Of a stretch of DNA of 64,000 nucleotides, positions 20,133 through 29,028 are shown in pieces. A program made the translations under genes and the position numbers. This DNA comes from Clostridium sp. JN-1. GTDB lineage: Bacteria > Bacillota > Clostridia > Clostridiales > Clostridiaceae. The stretch lies in NCBI RefSeq assembly GCF_003718715.1, contig NZ_CP033465.1, positions 1,302,001 through 1,366,000 of the forward strand. Direction: 5' to 3'. Each line of letters starts with the position of its first letter. Within the stretch, counting starts at the first letter, position 1. The notes beneath the pieces are model-generated. The model was not told the origin of the DNA. It did no database searches and saw nothing but the letters and a program-made list of their open reading frames with translations.

Positions 20133-21125
20133 ATGAATTTAAGAAAACATAGAATTTATTATTTTGATAATTTAAAGTTATTATTAATTATTTTAGTAGT
20201 TATAGGACATACTTCGGAGCCATTAATTAGTTCATATAACAATATTAAAGTGGCATATATGTTTATATATTCGTTTCATATGCCTCTTTTTGCTTTTGTT
20301 TCGGGATACTTTTCCAAAAGTATAAGTGATAGTAAAAAGTTTCCAAATAAAATAAATAATATTATTATACCATATATTATTTTTCAGCTGCTATATTGTA
20401 TATTCAATATATATGTGCTCAAAGTACCAAATTTTAAAATTACTTTGCTGTATCCTTATTGGAGTATGTGGTACCTTCTTTCACTTTTTATCTGGAGTAT
20501 AATACTGCCGTATTTCTCTAAAATAAAACATCCAATATTAATAGCATTTGTCATTTCCATAATAGGTGGATATGATGACAATGTTGGATACTATCTAAGT
20601 TTATCAAGAACTATAACATTTTTTCCATATTTTTTAATAGGGTATTTTTGTAAAAAGGAATACATTGATATTTTGAGAACACGTATTAAAAAAATAAATG
20701 CAATATTAGGATTACTAATAGTTTGGTTTTTTATAGATTTAGTAAGTCCTAAAATTGATTATAGATGGTTTTATGGCAGCTACCCATACTCACAATTAAA
20801 TGGACTTGGTTATCCTAAATTTATGATAGGTATATTAATGTACATACTAGCAATAATTACATCCATTTGTGTGTTAGCTTTAATTCCAAGTAAAAAGTTG
20901 ATTTTTACAAACTTAGGTTCAAGGACTATGGGTGTATATGTATTTCATGGATTTATTATTAAATTATTAGATAAATATAACTTCTTTAGTTATTTAAATT
21001 CTTTTACAAGTAAAATATCTATTATATTAATTTCACTACTCATTGTTGTGATATTTTCATCTAAAAGGATAAGTGAAATCACTAGTATAATAGCTTGCCC
21101 TAGAGTATTGAAACAAGTAAGTTAA
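20133..21125 (+). CDS. acyltransferase-3 family membrane protein
   Basis: A 330-residue integral membrane protein with about ten hydrophobic helices. The family's N-terminal block (YFDNLKLLLIILVVIGH) and the FHMPLFAFVSGYF segment are both present; the histidine in VIGH is the conserved one. Acyltransferase-3 proteins transfer acetyl or other acyl groups to sugars or lipids at the cell surface. The substrate is not deducible here. The ATG has GAGGAAG about 10 nt upstream. A hydrolase gene follows 22 nt later with its own AAGGAG site, so the two are probably one operon. Confidence 0.8.
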   Translation: MNLRKHRIYYFDNLKLLLIILVVIGHTSEPLISSYNNIKVAYMFIYSFHMPLFAFVSGYFSKSISDSKKFPNKINNIIIPYIIFQLLYCIFNIYVLKVPNFKITLLYPYWSMWYLLSLFIWSIILPYFSKIKHPILIAFVISIIGGYDDNVGYYLSLSRTITFFPYFLIGYFCKKEYIDILRTRIKKINAILGLLIVWFFIDLVSPKIDYRWFYGSYPYSQLNGLGYPKFMIGILMYILAIITSICVLALIPSKKLIFTNLGSRTMGVYVFHGFIIKLLDKYNFFSYLNSFTSKISIILISLLIVVIFSSKRISEITSIIACPRVLKQVS

Positions 21126-21147
21126 AATTTTTATGTAAGGAGATAAC

Positions 21148-21876
21148 ATGGTTTTTAAAGAATTTGGTAATTGCAATATGCCAGTTATAATTTTTATACA
21201 TGGTGGCGGACTTTCATGGTGGTCATGGAAAGTACAAATTAAAAAACTTGAAAGAGATTATCATGTGATTGTACCAGTTATTGATGGACATGGTGATGAT
21301 TATAATACTACATCTATGAGTATAGAAAAATCTGCCGAGAAGATTTTAGAGTATATAAATGAGAACTGTAATGGAAGAGTTTTTTTGATTTGCGGATTTT
21401 CTATTGGATCTCAAATTACTGTTGAAATATTATCTAGAAAATGTGATGTAACAGAAAATGCTTTGGTGTGTCCAATGGGAACTATTTTGCCTGTAAGTTT
21501 ATTTATGTCCAAAATATTTTATGGGCCTATTAAAAAAAGATGGTATTCAAAAGTCCAAGCTAAGGCATTAAAAATACCTGATAAGTTATTTGAAACATAT
21601 TATAAAGATAGCTCGAAAATGACAAAAGAATCGCTTATAAATATGTTAAGAAGTAATGGAACATATAATATACCAAAAAATTTACATAAAACAAGAGCAA
21701 AAGTGCTTATAATAGTCGGTGAAAAAGAGTTGAAAATTATGAGAAAGTCAGCAGTACTTTTACATAATACTATTAGAGGCAGTATTTTAAAAGTTATACC
21801 CAAAAGTCAATATGGGGAAATTAGTTTAAGGTATCCAAGTAAATATTTGAGTTTATTAAAAAGATTTTTCATATGA
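21148..21876 (+). CDS. alpha/beta hydrolase
   Basis: A 242-residue alpha/beta hydrolase without a signal peptide. The oxyanion-loop motif is HGGG (residues 18-21) and the nucleophile is S85 in GFSIGS. The C-terminal third is short and its expected catalytic histidine is not clear: the region after VGEKEL is followed by IPKSQYGEI, where a GH is usual. So either the protein is diverged or another residue serves. It lies 22 nt after the acyltransferase gene and is probably co-expressed with it, perhaps acting on the same acylated substrate (inference). Confidence 0.75.
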   Translation: MVFKEFGNCNMPVIIFIHGGGLSWWSWKVQIKKLERDYHVIVPVIDGHGDDYNTTSMSIEKSAEKILEYINENCNGRVFLICGFSIGSQITVEILSRKCDVTENALVCPMGTILPVSLFMSKIFYGPIKKRWYSKVQAKALKIPDKLFETYYKDSSKMTKESLINMLRSNGTYNIPKNLHKTRAKVLIIVGEKELKIMRKSAVLLHNTIRGSILKVIPKSQYGEISLRYPSKYLSLLKRFFI

Positions 21877-21963
21877 ATTGTGCGGTAAAGAAAAACCTTA
21901 TATTACAGCTATTATATATAGAAGAAAATATTGATCAGATAAAAAGAAACAAAAGAAGTGGTT

Positions 21964-21983
21964 AACAATATGCAGAATTTACG
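21964..21983. repeat. short palindromic repeat, copy 1
   Basis: AACAATATGCAGAATTTACG. This is one of four related imperfect palindromes in the window (others at 27960, 30742 and 38299) with consensus CGCAATATNNNNATATTACG. Eighteen bases of this copy match copy 2 exactly as a reverse complement. Confidence 0.55.
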
Positions 21984-21996
21984 TATTAATTTTTAA

Positions 21997-22019
21997 CTTG
22001 CGAAGCTTTGCTTCGCAAG
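21997..22019. terminator. stem-loop after the acyltransferase/hydrolase operon
   Basis: A 10-bp perfect stem CTTGCGAAGC/GCTTCGCAAG with a TTT loop (21997-22006 with 22010-22019). It lies 120 nt downstream of the hydrolase and just before the ribosome site of the next gene. The lack of a rightward T run makes it a weak rho-independent terminator. Confidence 0.5.
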
Positions 22020-22063
22020 ATCCAGTTTACTAATTATAAAATATAAACAGGAGGTTGTTTAAT

Positions 22064-22529
22064 TTGGAATCAAATATTATTTTAATTGTATTATTGTTAG
22101 CTGCTGTAATCGATAGAGCTAATTCTGTTGCTTTAGCTATATGTGCACTTCTATTTTTAAAACTGCTCAACGTAGATAAATACATATTCCCTGCACTACA
22201 AAAGAATGGTGTATCCTGGGGTGTTGTAATACTTGCAGCATCTATATTAATACCTATTGCAAGTGGAAATGTAAAATATTCAAATATAAAAGGTGTTTTC
22301 ACTTCATTTTTAGGTATATTTGCCCTATTAGTTTCTTTATTTACAACTTATTTAAGTGGACTTGGCATGCAGTACCTAACCAGTTCAAGGTCACAGTGAA
22401 ATCATGCCTGCTTTAATCATAGGTGCTATAATTGCTGCTGTATTTCTTGGAGGTGTTCCTGTTGGTCCTATGATCACATTTGGAATAATAGCACTTGGAC
22501 TTAAAGCATTTCATAAAATAGGCTTTTGA
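22064..22529 (+). pseudogene. DUF441-family membrane protein, frameshifted
   Basis: The first frame (start TTG 22064 after CAGGAGG; an in-frame TTG at 22055 abuts that site) encodes about 110 residues of a small hydrophobic DUF441 (YtwI/YeaL-like) protein and stops at 22397-22399. The rest of the family sequence, including the PVGPMITFGIIALGL end, continues in the next frame from about 22385 to TGA 22527-22529. Joined, the product would be about 153 residues, the normal family length. A single-base indel near 22380-22395 explains it. It may be a real mutation or a sequencing error. The family's function is unknown. Confidence 0.75.
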
Positions 22530-22567
22530 AACAATATTGACAAAATTATATCTCCAATATATAATTT

Positions 22568-22583
22568 AACTAACCGGTTAGTT
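22568..22583. promoter_or_regulatory. TetR operator candidate, copy 1 (autoregulatory)
   Basis: A perfect 16-bp palindrome, AACTAACCGGTTAGTT, ends 23 bp before the TetR-family start codon. Two near-identical palindromes lie in front of the adjacent efflux operon, which fits a regulator that represses itself and its neighbours. Confidence 0.75.
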
Positions 22584-22606
22584 TTATTTTAATAGGAGGA
22601 ATAGCT

Positions 22607-23251
22607 ATGACTAAAAAAGGAAGTAATGAAACTAGAGAAAAAATTTTAGATACTGCTGAAGAAATTTTTTTTGAAAAAGGATTTGATGGAGCAAGAGTAG
22701 ATGAAATAGCAAAAAAAGCAAATGTAAACAAAGCTTCTATATATTACTATTTCGAAAGTAAAGAAAAAATACTTGAATCTTTACTTGAAAAAAATAAAAA
22801 TGACATGTTGCAAAGAAAAAATAAAGTAGCCAAAGAAAAAAATCTTTTAGACAAAAGTATATCACAGATAATGAATGAATTTTTTAAAAGTTGTGATTTA
22901 TTTGCAAGCATGCATGATAAAAAAAGATTTTTCAGCATACTCCTTATAGAAACTTTAAAAAATTCCTCTGACAATTTATCTTTTTTTAAGCTTATAAATG
23001 AAATGTATAAAATTTCAATACCAGTAAGCAAGGTGGACTTTGCAGATATGGAACAAGATGATAAAGAAACTATTTTACTTAAAATGTTTTTCTTTATGAC
23101 AATGCCTATTATTAGTTTCTTGACTATAGGAGAAAAGTGGGCGGAATTCAATGAGATTAATACTAATAATTTAAACACAAAATTTATGGACGTTTTAAAA
23201 GAGATGTACGATACTTCTATAAATGAGTACTTAGCTAAAAATGAAAACTAA
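22607..23251 (+). CDS. TetR-family transcriptional regulator
   Basis: A 214-residue DNA-binding repressor. The N-terminal TetR helix-turn-helix is clear at about residues 10-56 (ILDTAEEIFFEKGFDGARVDEIA followed by ASIYYYFESKEKIL). The C-terminal ligand and dimerisation region is diverged, as usual. It lies immediately upstream of, and in the same direction as, a two-adaptor-plus-DHA2 efflux operon. Palindromes matching a TetR operator occur before both units. The inferred role is drug- or metabolite-responsive control of that pump. Confidence 0.9.
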   Translation: MTKKGSNETREKILDTAEEIFFEKGFDGARVDEIAKKANVNKASIYYYFESKEKILESLLEKNKNDMLQRKNKVAKEKNLLDKSISQIMNEFFKSCDLFASMHDKKRFFSILLIETLKNSSDNLSFFKLINEMYKISIPVSKVDFADMEQDDKETILLKMFFFMTMPIISFLTIGEKWAEFNEINTNNLNTKFMDVLKEMYDTSINEYLAKNEN

Positions 23252-23321
23252 ATACAGTAATCAGTTAGAATAAATAAAATTAGCATATGTCTTCTGGCTG
23301 ATTTATTTTTCACGTATATTT

Positions 23322-23337
23322 AACCAACTGGTTAGTT
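23322..23337. promoter_or_regulatory. TetR operator candidate, copy 2
   Basis: AACCAACTGGTTAGTT is a 16-bp near-palindrome matching the copy at 22568 in 13 of 16 positions, upstream of the efflux operon. Confidence 0.7.
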
Positions 23338-23387
23338 ATAATATCTTTACAAAAAAGTATTAATTTGATTTTATTTTGTATATTATA

Positions 23388-23403
23388 AACCAACTAGTTA
23401 GTT
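23388..23403. promoter_or_regulatory. TetR operator candidate, copy 3
   Basis: AACCAACTAGTTAGTT, 66 bp after copy 2 and 14 bp before the ribosome site of the first efflux gene, so a bound repressor would block transcription initiation or early elongation. Confidence 0.7.
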
Positions 23404-23431
23404 ATAGTATTTAATAGAGGAGATGAATATC

Positions 23432-24403
23432 TTGAAAAAAATTATATTATTAGTTACAGCATCTATATTACTGATTAGTGGCTGCTCAAGTAATCAAAAC
23501 AATAAAAGTGTCAATTTAAACAAGAATACTGCATCTAACTCAAGTGTATATATTATGTGCGGTAAAATTGCAAGTAATGAAAAAGTTGATGTTAGTTCTA
23601 AGATTTCAGCAAAAATATCTAAACTTAATGTCGATATAGGAACTACAGTTAAAGAAGGCGATCCACTGGTTTATCTAGATACAGCTGATTTAACTGCTCA
23701 AGTAAATCAAGCTCAGGCAGGAGTTGATGCAGCCAAAGCTAATCTAGCTAAAATAGAATCTGGGTCAAGACCTGAACAAATTGCTTCTGCAAAAGCTGAA
23801 GTCGAAGGTGCCAAGGAAGCTTATGATGTTTCTCAAAAAAATTATGATAGACAAAGTAAATTATTGCAAGGTGGAGGAACTGCTCAAATAAACGTTGATG
23901 AAGCAAGTGAAGCTCTTGCTTCTGCAAAAGCAAAATATGAATCAGCAGAACAAAATTTATTAATGATTCAAAATGGTCCTACTCAAAATGAGGTATCCGC
24001 CGCTGAAGCTTCCGTAAAACAAGCTGAATCAGCTGAAGATGTTGCCAAAACCCAACTAAAAAATGGAGTTATCACTTCGCCTATATCTGGAACTGTCGTT
24101 GAAAAAAATACAAGTAACGGACAAATAGCGTCTCCAGGAAGTCCCTTAATTTCAATTATAAATAACAGTAATTTATATATTAATGCCTATATGCCTTCAG
24201 AATTTTTAGGACAAATCAAGGAAGGACAAGATGTAGATGTAAAGATATCAAATATTGATGATAAAGTATTTCACGGTCAAATATCCGTTATTGATTCTTC
24301 TGTAAGCAAGCAAAGTAACAACATACTTGTCAAGGTAACTTTAAAAGATACTGATTCAAGGTTAAAGATAGGCATGTTTTCAGAAATAGGATACAAAAAT
24401 TAG
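23432..24403 (+). CDS. HlyD/RND-type periplasmic-adaptor lipoprotein
   Basis: A membrane-fusion (adaptor) protein of about 323 residues. It has a lipoprotein signal ending LLISGC, so the cysteine near residue 18 would be lipidated. A biotinyl-lipoyl half (VDIGTTVKEGDPL), a long Ala/Gln/Glu-rich coiled coil (about 85-205), the second lipoyl half (GVITSPISGTVVEK) and a beta-barrel domain follow. TTG at 23432 is preferred: GAGGAG lies 9 nt before it but directly abuts the in-frame ATG at 23423. It is first in a three-gene efflux operon behind two TetR operator candidates. Confidence 0.85.
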   Translation: MKKIILLVTASILLISGCSSNQNNKSVNLNKNTASNSSVYIMCGKIASNEKVDVSSKISAKISKLNVDIGTTVKEGDPLVYLDTADLTAQVNQAQAGVDAAKANLAKIESGSRPEQIASAKAEVEGAKEAYDVSQKNYDRQSKLLQGGGTAQINVDEASEALASAKAKYESAEQNLLMIQNGPTQNEVSAAEASVKQAESAEDVAKTQLKNGVITSPISGTVVEKNTSNGQIASPGSPLISIINNSNLYINAYMPSEFLGQIKEGQDVDVKISNIDDKVFHGQISVIDSSVSKQSNNILVKVTLKDTDSRLKIGMFSEIGYKN

Positions 24404-24416
24404 AGGGGGTGCCAAA

Positions 24417-25076
24417 ATGAATAAAAAACGTAAAATAATAATTTTAGCCATATTTACTGCCATGATTATAACTTTACTAGGTGTCGTCAGATATTATTGG
24501 TATAACAACACATACTATGCTTCTACAGATGATGCTCAAGTATCAGGAGATTTTTATAAAATAACACCTCAAGCGTCTGGCAAATTGCTTGATTTTAATA
24601 TTAAAGAAGGTGATAAAGTAATTAAAGATCAAATTATCGGACGAATCGATGCAGAAGGCATTGCCGATTCAAATATAGATTCTTCTGTTTTGAGATCCCC
24701 TATAACTGGAATTGTAGTTAAAGTACCTGCCAGAGTCGGCGAATATGAGCAAAGTGCTTCATCCCCTACCCTTGCAATTATAGTTAATCCAGATAAGCTT
24801 TATATAAATGCTAATATAGAAGAAAATAAGGCTCAATCATTAAGAGTTGGTGCACAAGCCGATATAAAAATTGATGAATTCAATAAAAGAAAATTCAAAG
24901 GAAAAGTAGAATCTATTGGTCAAGCTGCTAACTCGGCATTTTCCATTCTTCCATCATCTTCATCAGGAACTTTTACAAAAGTTGTACAAAAAATACCTGT
25001 AAAGATTGATATTAAAGGAAATACAATGCCACTACTGCCTGGAACTAATGCTGTTGTAAAAATCCATTTGAAATAG
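24417..25076 (+). CDS. HlyD/EmrA-like adaptor protein
   Basis: A 219-residue adaptor with one N-terminal membrane anchor (about residues 7-26), then the TDDAQVSGD block typical of EmrA-type proteins, two half-lipoyl motifs with almost no coiled coil between them, and a C-terminal beta domain. EmrA normally has a long hairpin and about 390 residues, so this is a short form. The previous gene supplies a long coiled coil, so the two adaptors may be complementary (inference). It begins 13 nt after the preceding gene and ends 11 nt before the DHA2 pump. Confidence 0.85.
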   Translation: MNKKRKIIILAIFTAMIITLLGVVRYYWYNNTYYASTDDAQVSGDFYKITPQASGKLLDFNIKEGDKVIKDQIIGRIDAEGIADSNIDSSVLRSPITGIVVKVPARVGEYEQSASSPTLAIIVNPDKLYINANIEENKAQSLRVGAQADIKIDEFNKRKFKGKVESIGQAANSAFSILPSSSSGTFTKVVQKIPVKIDIKGNTMPLLPGTNAVVKIHLK

Positions 25077-25087
25077 GAGGAATATTT

Positions 25088-26449
25088 ATGCCAAACAAAA
25101 GCGGAAATAAGTGGTTTATACTTGGTATAGTAGCTTGTGGTATATTTATGGCTAATTTGGACAGCAGTGTTGTAAATCTCGCTATTTCAAATATGATGCA
25201 GACTTTCAATTCAACAGTTGATGATATACAGTGGGTTCTAAGTGCATATACACTTGTTATGGGGGTGGTTGTACCTGTTTCTGGATATCTTTCAAACAGA
25301 TTTGGTATAAAAAAGGTATTTATAAGTTCACTTTCCCTATTTACTTTAGGGTCACTTCTATGTGGAATTGCATGGAATACCACGACTATAATTATTTTCA
25401 GGATTATCCAGGGATTAGGTGGAGGACTTATACTACCCGTTGGTATGATTATAATGCTCATTAATTTTGATATAAAAGAGAGAGCTACTGCTGCAGGAAT
25501 TGTTGGGTTAGCCAGCATGGCAGCTCCAGCTTTAGGACCGACTATAGGTGGATATATCATACAAAATCTTGACTGGAGACTTGTATTTTTCATAAATATA
25601 CCCATAGGAATTATCTGCGTTACTTTAGCTATAATTGTATTTAAAGAATCAGAGAAAAAAGACAATTTGTATTTTGACACCTTAGGCTTTATAACATGCA
25701 GCATAGGACTTTCATGTATACTCTATATACTTGGACTTGACAATGTGGATTTTACAAATGATTTAAAAGATTTATTGATTTTAATAATAGGTTGCTATAA
25801 TATCCTTATTTTTGTAGCTAATGAACTCACTATAGAAAAGCCCATGCTGGATTTAAGATTATTAAAAAATCATGTTTTTGCTTTAGGAAATGTAATAATG
25901 AATGTATCACTTCTGGCACTTTACGGTGGAATATTCCTTATGCCAATTTTTCTTCAAAAGCTTAAAGGTCTTACGGCTATGCAGTCTGGATTGATATTAT
26001 TTCCAGAAGGAATTGCAACTGCTATCTCACTAGTAATATCAAGTAAGCTTAGTAATAAAATACCCGGGAGATATTTTGCTGCCATTTCACTTATCTTAAT
26101 TGGATTCAATAGTTATAGCATGTATAAGTTGACCTTGGACACGGCAAATAGTACTATTACTATTTTACTTATGATTAGAGGTGTTGGCGTTGGAATGCTC
26201 CTTGCCCCTGTACAGCTTATTACACTTAATTCGGTACCAAAAGAGATGAATTCAAATGCTTCTGCCATATTAAATACAATCAAACAAATAGGTGTATCCC
26301 TTGGAATTACCATAGTAACCAAGATTATGCAAAATAGAAATGCAGTTGACTATGCAAATATGGCGCAGCAAATAAATAGTTTTAATCCAAACAGTATAAC
26401 ACTTGTGAAAACTTTGAACGGATTGCTTGTACAAAACGGAATTCCTTAG
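25088..26449 (+). CDS. DHA2 (EmrB/QacA-type) drug exporter, cut short by an in-frame TAG
   Basis: A major-facilitator exporter with at least thirteen hydrophobic helices. The helix 2-3 loop is SNRFGIKKVF, and an antiporter-type motif C is visible (GLASMAAPALGPTIGGY). The frame stops at TAG 26447-26449 after 453 residues. It then stays open in the same frame for 58 codons to TAA 26624-26626, and that extension contains a hydrophobic helix and a Lys-rich tail, as expected for the end of a fourteen-helix DHA2 protein of about 510 residues. So this copy carries a nonsense change. Other genes here use TAG as a real stop. The pump may be inactive or partly functional. Confidence 0.85.
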   Translation: MPNKSGNKWFILGIVACGIFMANLDSSVVNLAISNMMQTFNSTVDDIQWVLSAYTLVMGVVVPVSGYLSNRFGIKKVFISSLSLFTLGSLLCGIAWNTTTIIIFRIIQGLGGGLILPVGMIIMLINFDIKERATAAGIVGLASMAAPALGPTIGGYIIQNLDWRLVFFINIPIGIICVTLAIIVFKESEKKDNLYFDTLGFITCSIGLSCILYILGLDNVDFTNDLKDLLILIIGCYNILIFVANELTIEKPMLDLRLLKNHVFALGNVIMNVSLLALYGGIFLMPIFLQKLKGLTAMQSGLILFPEGIATAISLVISSKLSNKIPGRYFAAISLILIGFNSYSMYKLTLDTANSTITILLMIRGVGVGMLLAPVQLITLNSVPKEMNSNASAILNTIKQIGVSLGITIVTKIMQNRNAVDYANMAQQINSFNPNSITLVKTLNGLLVQNGIP

Positions 26450-26609
26450 TCACAATCTCAAAGTACTGCTCTTGCAAAAATATATCAAATTGTAGTTAAA
26501 CAGTCTTCAGTTCAAGGATTAACTGATACCATGTTTGTTATTTTTATAATCTGTTTTGTTATGATAGTACCGTCACTTTTCCTCAAAGGAAAAAAATTCA
26601 AAGCTAATG

Positions 26610-26650
26610 AAAATCCTGATGTCTAACTAATAATAGCACCAGGATTTTTT
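26610..26650 (+). terminator. terminator of the efflux operon
   Basis: AAAATCCTG (26610-26618) pairs with CAGGATTTT (26640-26648) around a 21-nt loop and runs into T's. The left arm overlaps the original C-terminal codons of the exporter gene. Confidence 0.6.
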
Positions 26651-26745
26651 AAAATTTAATTAGGCTATTGGCATACAATCATATACCAAGTATAATATAA
26701 TCAATAAATTAGGGAATTATAAAATTATAAAAGGAGATATGAAAA

Positions 26746-26955
26746 ATGCATACTTTGAACTATTTTTATAACAGAGAAGATTGTAAAAGATTATTGGATA
26801 GCTTTAACTTTAAATATTTCATACCTTATTTTCACGATTGGATTGGCTATAATAGATATACTGTTGAACTCAATAAAGAATGTACAAAAATAGTATATTG
26901 TTCTTTGGATTCTGTTAAAGATTGGTTAGTTAAAGATTCTTTATATTCTTTGTAG
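26746..26955 (+). CDS. 69-residue hypothetical protein
   Basis: A small frame with a good ribosome site (AAAGGAG, 14 nt before the ATG). The product is rich in aromatic residues and has no membrane helix. I do not recognise it. Its last 15 bases overlap the 3' end of the opposing broken aminotransferase, so the gene may have been truncated when that region was rearranged. Confidence 0.5.
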   Translation: MHTLNYFYNREDCKRLLDSFNFKYFIPYFHDWIGYNRYTVELNKECTKIVYCSLDSVKDWLVKDSLYSL

Positions 26956-27917
26956 TCTATTCATTCCTTCTTCAACAGTTTTTCTAGGACATGCTATATT
27001 TAATCTAATATATCCTTCACCTTCTTTGCCAAACCATTTGCCTAAATCTCCTGTTACCTTAGCTTTTTCTACAATTGCCTTATATATCTCATCTGAACTT
27101 AAACCTGTTCCTCTAAAATCAAGCCATATAAGATATGTTCCTTCTGGTTCAACAAGAGTTACTCCTTTCAAATTTTCTTTAATATAATTTCTTACATATG
27201 ATACATTTTCATTTATATATTCAAGTAATTCTTTCAAATAAGTTCACTATACTTATAAGCTGTTACGAGGCCAACCTCGGCAAATATATTAAGTTATGCT
27301 GCTTCATTCTTATTAATTTGATCTTGAAAAATTCTTCTAAGTTTCTCATTTGGTATTATTATGACCGATGCCTTTAATCCAGCCAAATTAAATGTTTTAC
27401 TAGGCGAATATGCAACTATCAAGTAATCCAAAACCTTATTAGAAATCTCACCAATCGTTGTATGCTTATTTTTTCCAAGAATCAAATCAGAATGAATTTC
27501 ATCTGAAAAGATTATTACCTTATGTCTTACACATATATCAATCAGCTTTTTGAGTTCTTCCCTTCTCCAAACACGACCTACTGGATTATGAGGGCTGCTG
27601 AGAATTAACAATTTGTTATTAGGATCTGATACCTTTTTTCCCAAATCGTCAAAATCCATCTCATAACTACTTCCATTGAAAATCAAAGGATTTTCCACTG
27701 CTTTTCTATTGTTATAATAAATACATCTTTGTTTAAAAGGGTAATAAACAGGAGATTGTATAATTACACCATCACCTTCTTTTGTAAATGCTTGTACCGC
27801 AGTTGTAATTGCAGGTACAACTCCTGCAGTTGCTTTTATCCACTCACTTTTAATTTTCCAACCATGTCTTTTTTTTATCCAGCTTGACACTGCTTCATCA
27901 AAATTGTAAGTAGCCAC
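26941..27917 (-). pseudogene. PatB/MalY-type pyridoxal-phosphate C-S lyase/aminotransferase, decayed
   Basis: Two fragments of one fold-type-I PLP enzyme. The first (27917-27294) has the SPHNPVGRVW block, SDEIHSDL, and the lysine motif SPSKTFNLAGLKAS, where K is the PLP-binding lysine. It ends at a TAA, but the same frame then continues with LNIFAEVGLVTAYKYSEL, clearly the next part of the protein. A one-base shift near 27240 leads into the second fragment (27237-26941), which ends normally at IACPRKTVEEGMNRL. About 70 N-terminal residues are also missing; a GTG after an AAGGAGG site now opens the frame. There are thus three independent lesions. The intact family makes homocysteine or cysteine-derived pyruvate (beta-lyase). 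Confidence 0.85.
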
Positions 27918-27959
27918 CTCTTATTCTCCTCCTTATAAATATAGACTTGGACTTGCTTT

Positions 27960-27979
27960 CGTAAATTCTGCATATTGCG
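27960..27979. repeat. short palindromic repeat, copy 2
   Basis: CGTAAATTCTGCATATTGCG, on the opposite strand to copy 1, sits between nudC and the broken aminotransferase. Its first 18 bases are an exact reverse complement of bases 3-20 of copy 1. Confidence 0.55.
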
Positions 27980-27993
27980 AGGTGAGAATCTTA

Positions 27994-28815
27994 TTAGTTA
28001 TTTCTTTTAACAAATTCATCAATTAATTTTCTTGCAATAGTAAATTTTTTAGGTAAGGCAGGAAAATCATCTTTTGTAAACCAATTGGCACTGTCTATTT
28101 CATTTCCGTCAACTTTTATTTCACCAGATTCATATTCTGCAAAAAATCCTATCATCAAAGAATTTGGAAATGGCCATGGAGAGCTTCTGTAATATTCAAT
28201 GTCTTTAACTTTTATACTAACTTCTTCAAAAACCTCTCTTTTCACAGTGCTATTTAAGTCTTCACCAGCTTCTACAAACCCAGCAATTAAACTGTACATA
28301 TTATTTTTAAACCTCTTGTTATGGGCAAGAAGTATCTTATTTCCTTTAGTAATTGCAACTATTATGGCTGGACAAATTACAGGATACATTATGTTATTAC
28401 AATTTGGACAAATCTTAGCCATTTCATCTTTTTTATTTTCTGTTTTTGAACCACATTTACCACAAAATCTATGACTTTTATCCCAATTTAATATCTGACT
28501 GGCTCTTCCCGAGATTAAAAATAATTGCTCATCAAGTAATTCTCCAGTACTGCGTAAACTTATTAAGTTAAAATCTTTTGATAATTTAAATTCACAAGCT
28601 GCTTCAGCAGCAAAGCAGGATTTTTCATAAGTATCACCTAAAAAGAATTTAGTATTGTATTCAATATTTAAGCTTTTTATATCATTAAAAGTTGGAAGTA
28701 TCAAAGTACCTTTTTCATTTTTTACTAATAAGTTTCTATTAAGAAACATACAGCATAAATCATTTGGTTTACTTTTTTTGAATGTATTTGGTAATATTCT
28801 AAAATTATTGTTCAT
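27994..28815 (-). CDS. nudC: NAD(+)/NADH pyrophosphatase NudC (RNA decapping Nudix enzyme)
   Basis: A 273-residue Nudix hydrolase that splits NADH to NMNH and AMP and, in E. coli, removes NAD caps from RNA. It has the full NudC layout: a divergent N-terminal domain, a four-cysteine zinc ribbon (C118, C121, C136, C139), the Nudix box starting GFVEAGED at 179 with REVFEEV, and the NudC-specific SSPWPFP motif at 211-217 (the usual form is SQPWPFP). The frame opens at GTG 28854 without a ribosome site. ATG 28815 has AAAGGA about 9 nt upstream and is the better start. Confidence 0.9.
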   Translation of the reverse strand: MNNNFRILPNTFKKSKPNDLCCMFLNRNLLVKNEKGTLILPTFNDIKSLNIEYNTKFFLGDTYEKSCFAAEAACEFKLSKDFNLISLRSTGELLDEQLFLISGRASQILNWDKSHRFCGKCGSKTENKKDEMAKICPNCNNIMYPVICPAIIVAITKGNKILLAHNKRFKNNMYSLIAGFVEAGEDLNSTVKREVFEEVSIKVKDIEYYRSSPWPFPNSLMIGFFAEYESGEIKVDGNEIDSANWFTKDDFPALPKKFTIARKLIDEFVKRNN

Positions 28816-29028
28816 ATTAAGAAATCCTTTCATACTATTCATGTTATTTATCACATAGTAATTAAATTTTATTATAACATTTAAATTTGATCAATATGAT
28901 AATTCTTGTTTTTAAATTAATTATTGACTTTGAAAAATCTCTGTTAAAAAGTTTTGTAAGTATCCAAAATACATATTTTATAGTATAATTAGCTTTTAAA
29001 TTATGTGAAAATAAAGGAGGGTTATGGT

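Noticed and set aside
21873-21965. A 30-codon frame starting at ATGA overlapping the hydrolase stop.
   Set aside because: There is no ribosome site of its own and no recognisable features; it is short enough to be chance, though translational coupling is possible.
25088-26626. Pyrrolysine or other TAG recoding across the window.
   Set aside because: TAG ends pepF, both adaptor genes and the BceB-like gene in normal positions next to the following ribosome sites, so TAG is a working stop here.
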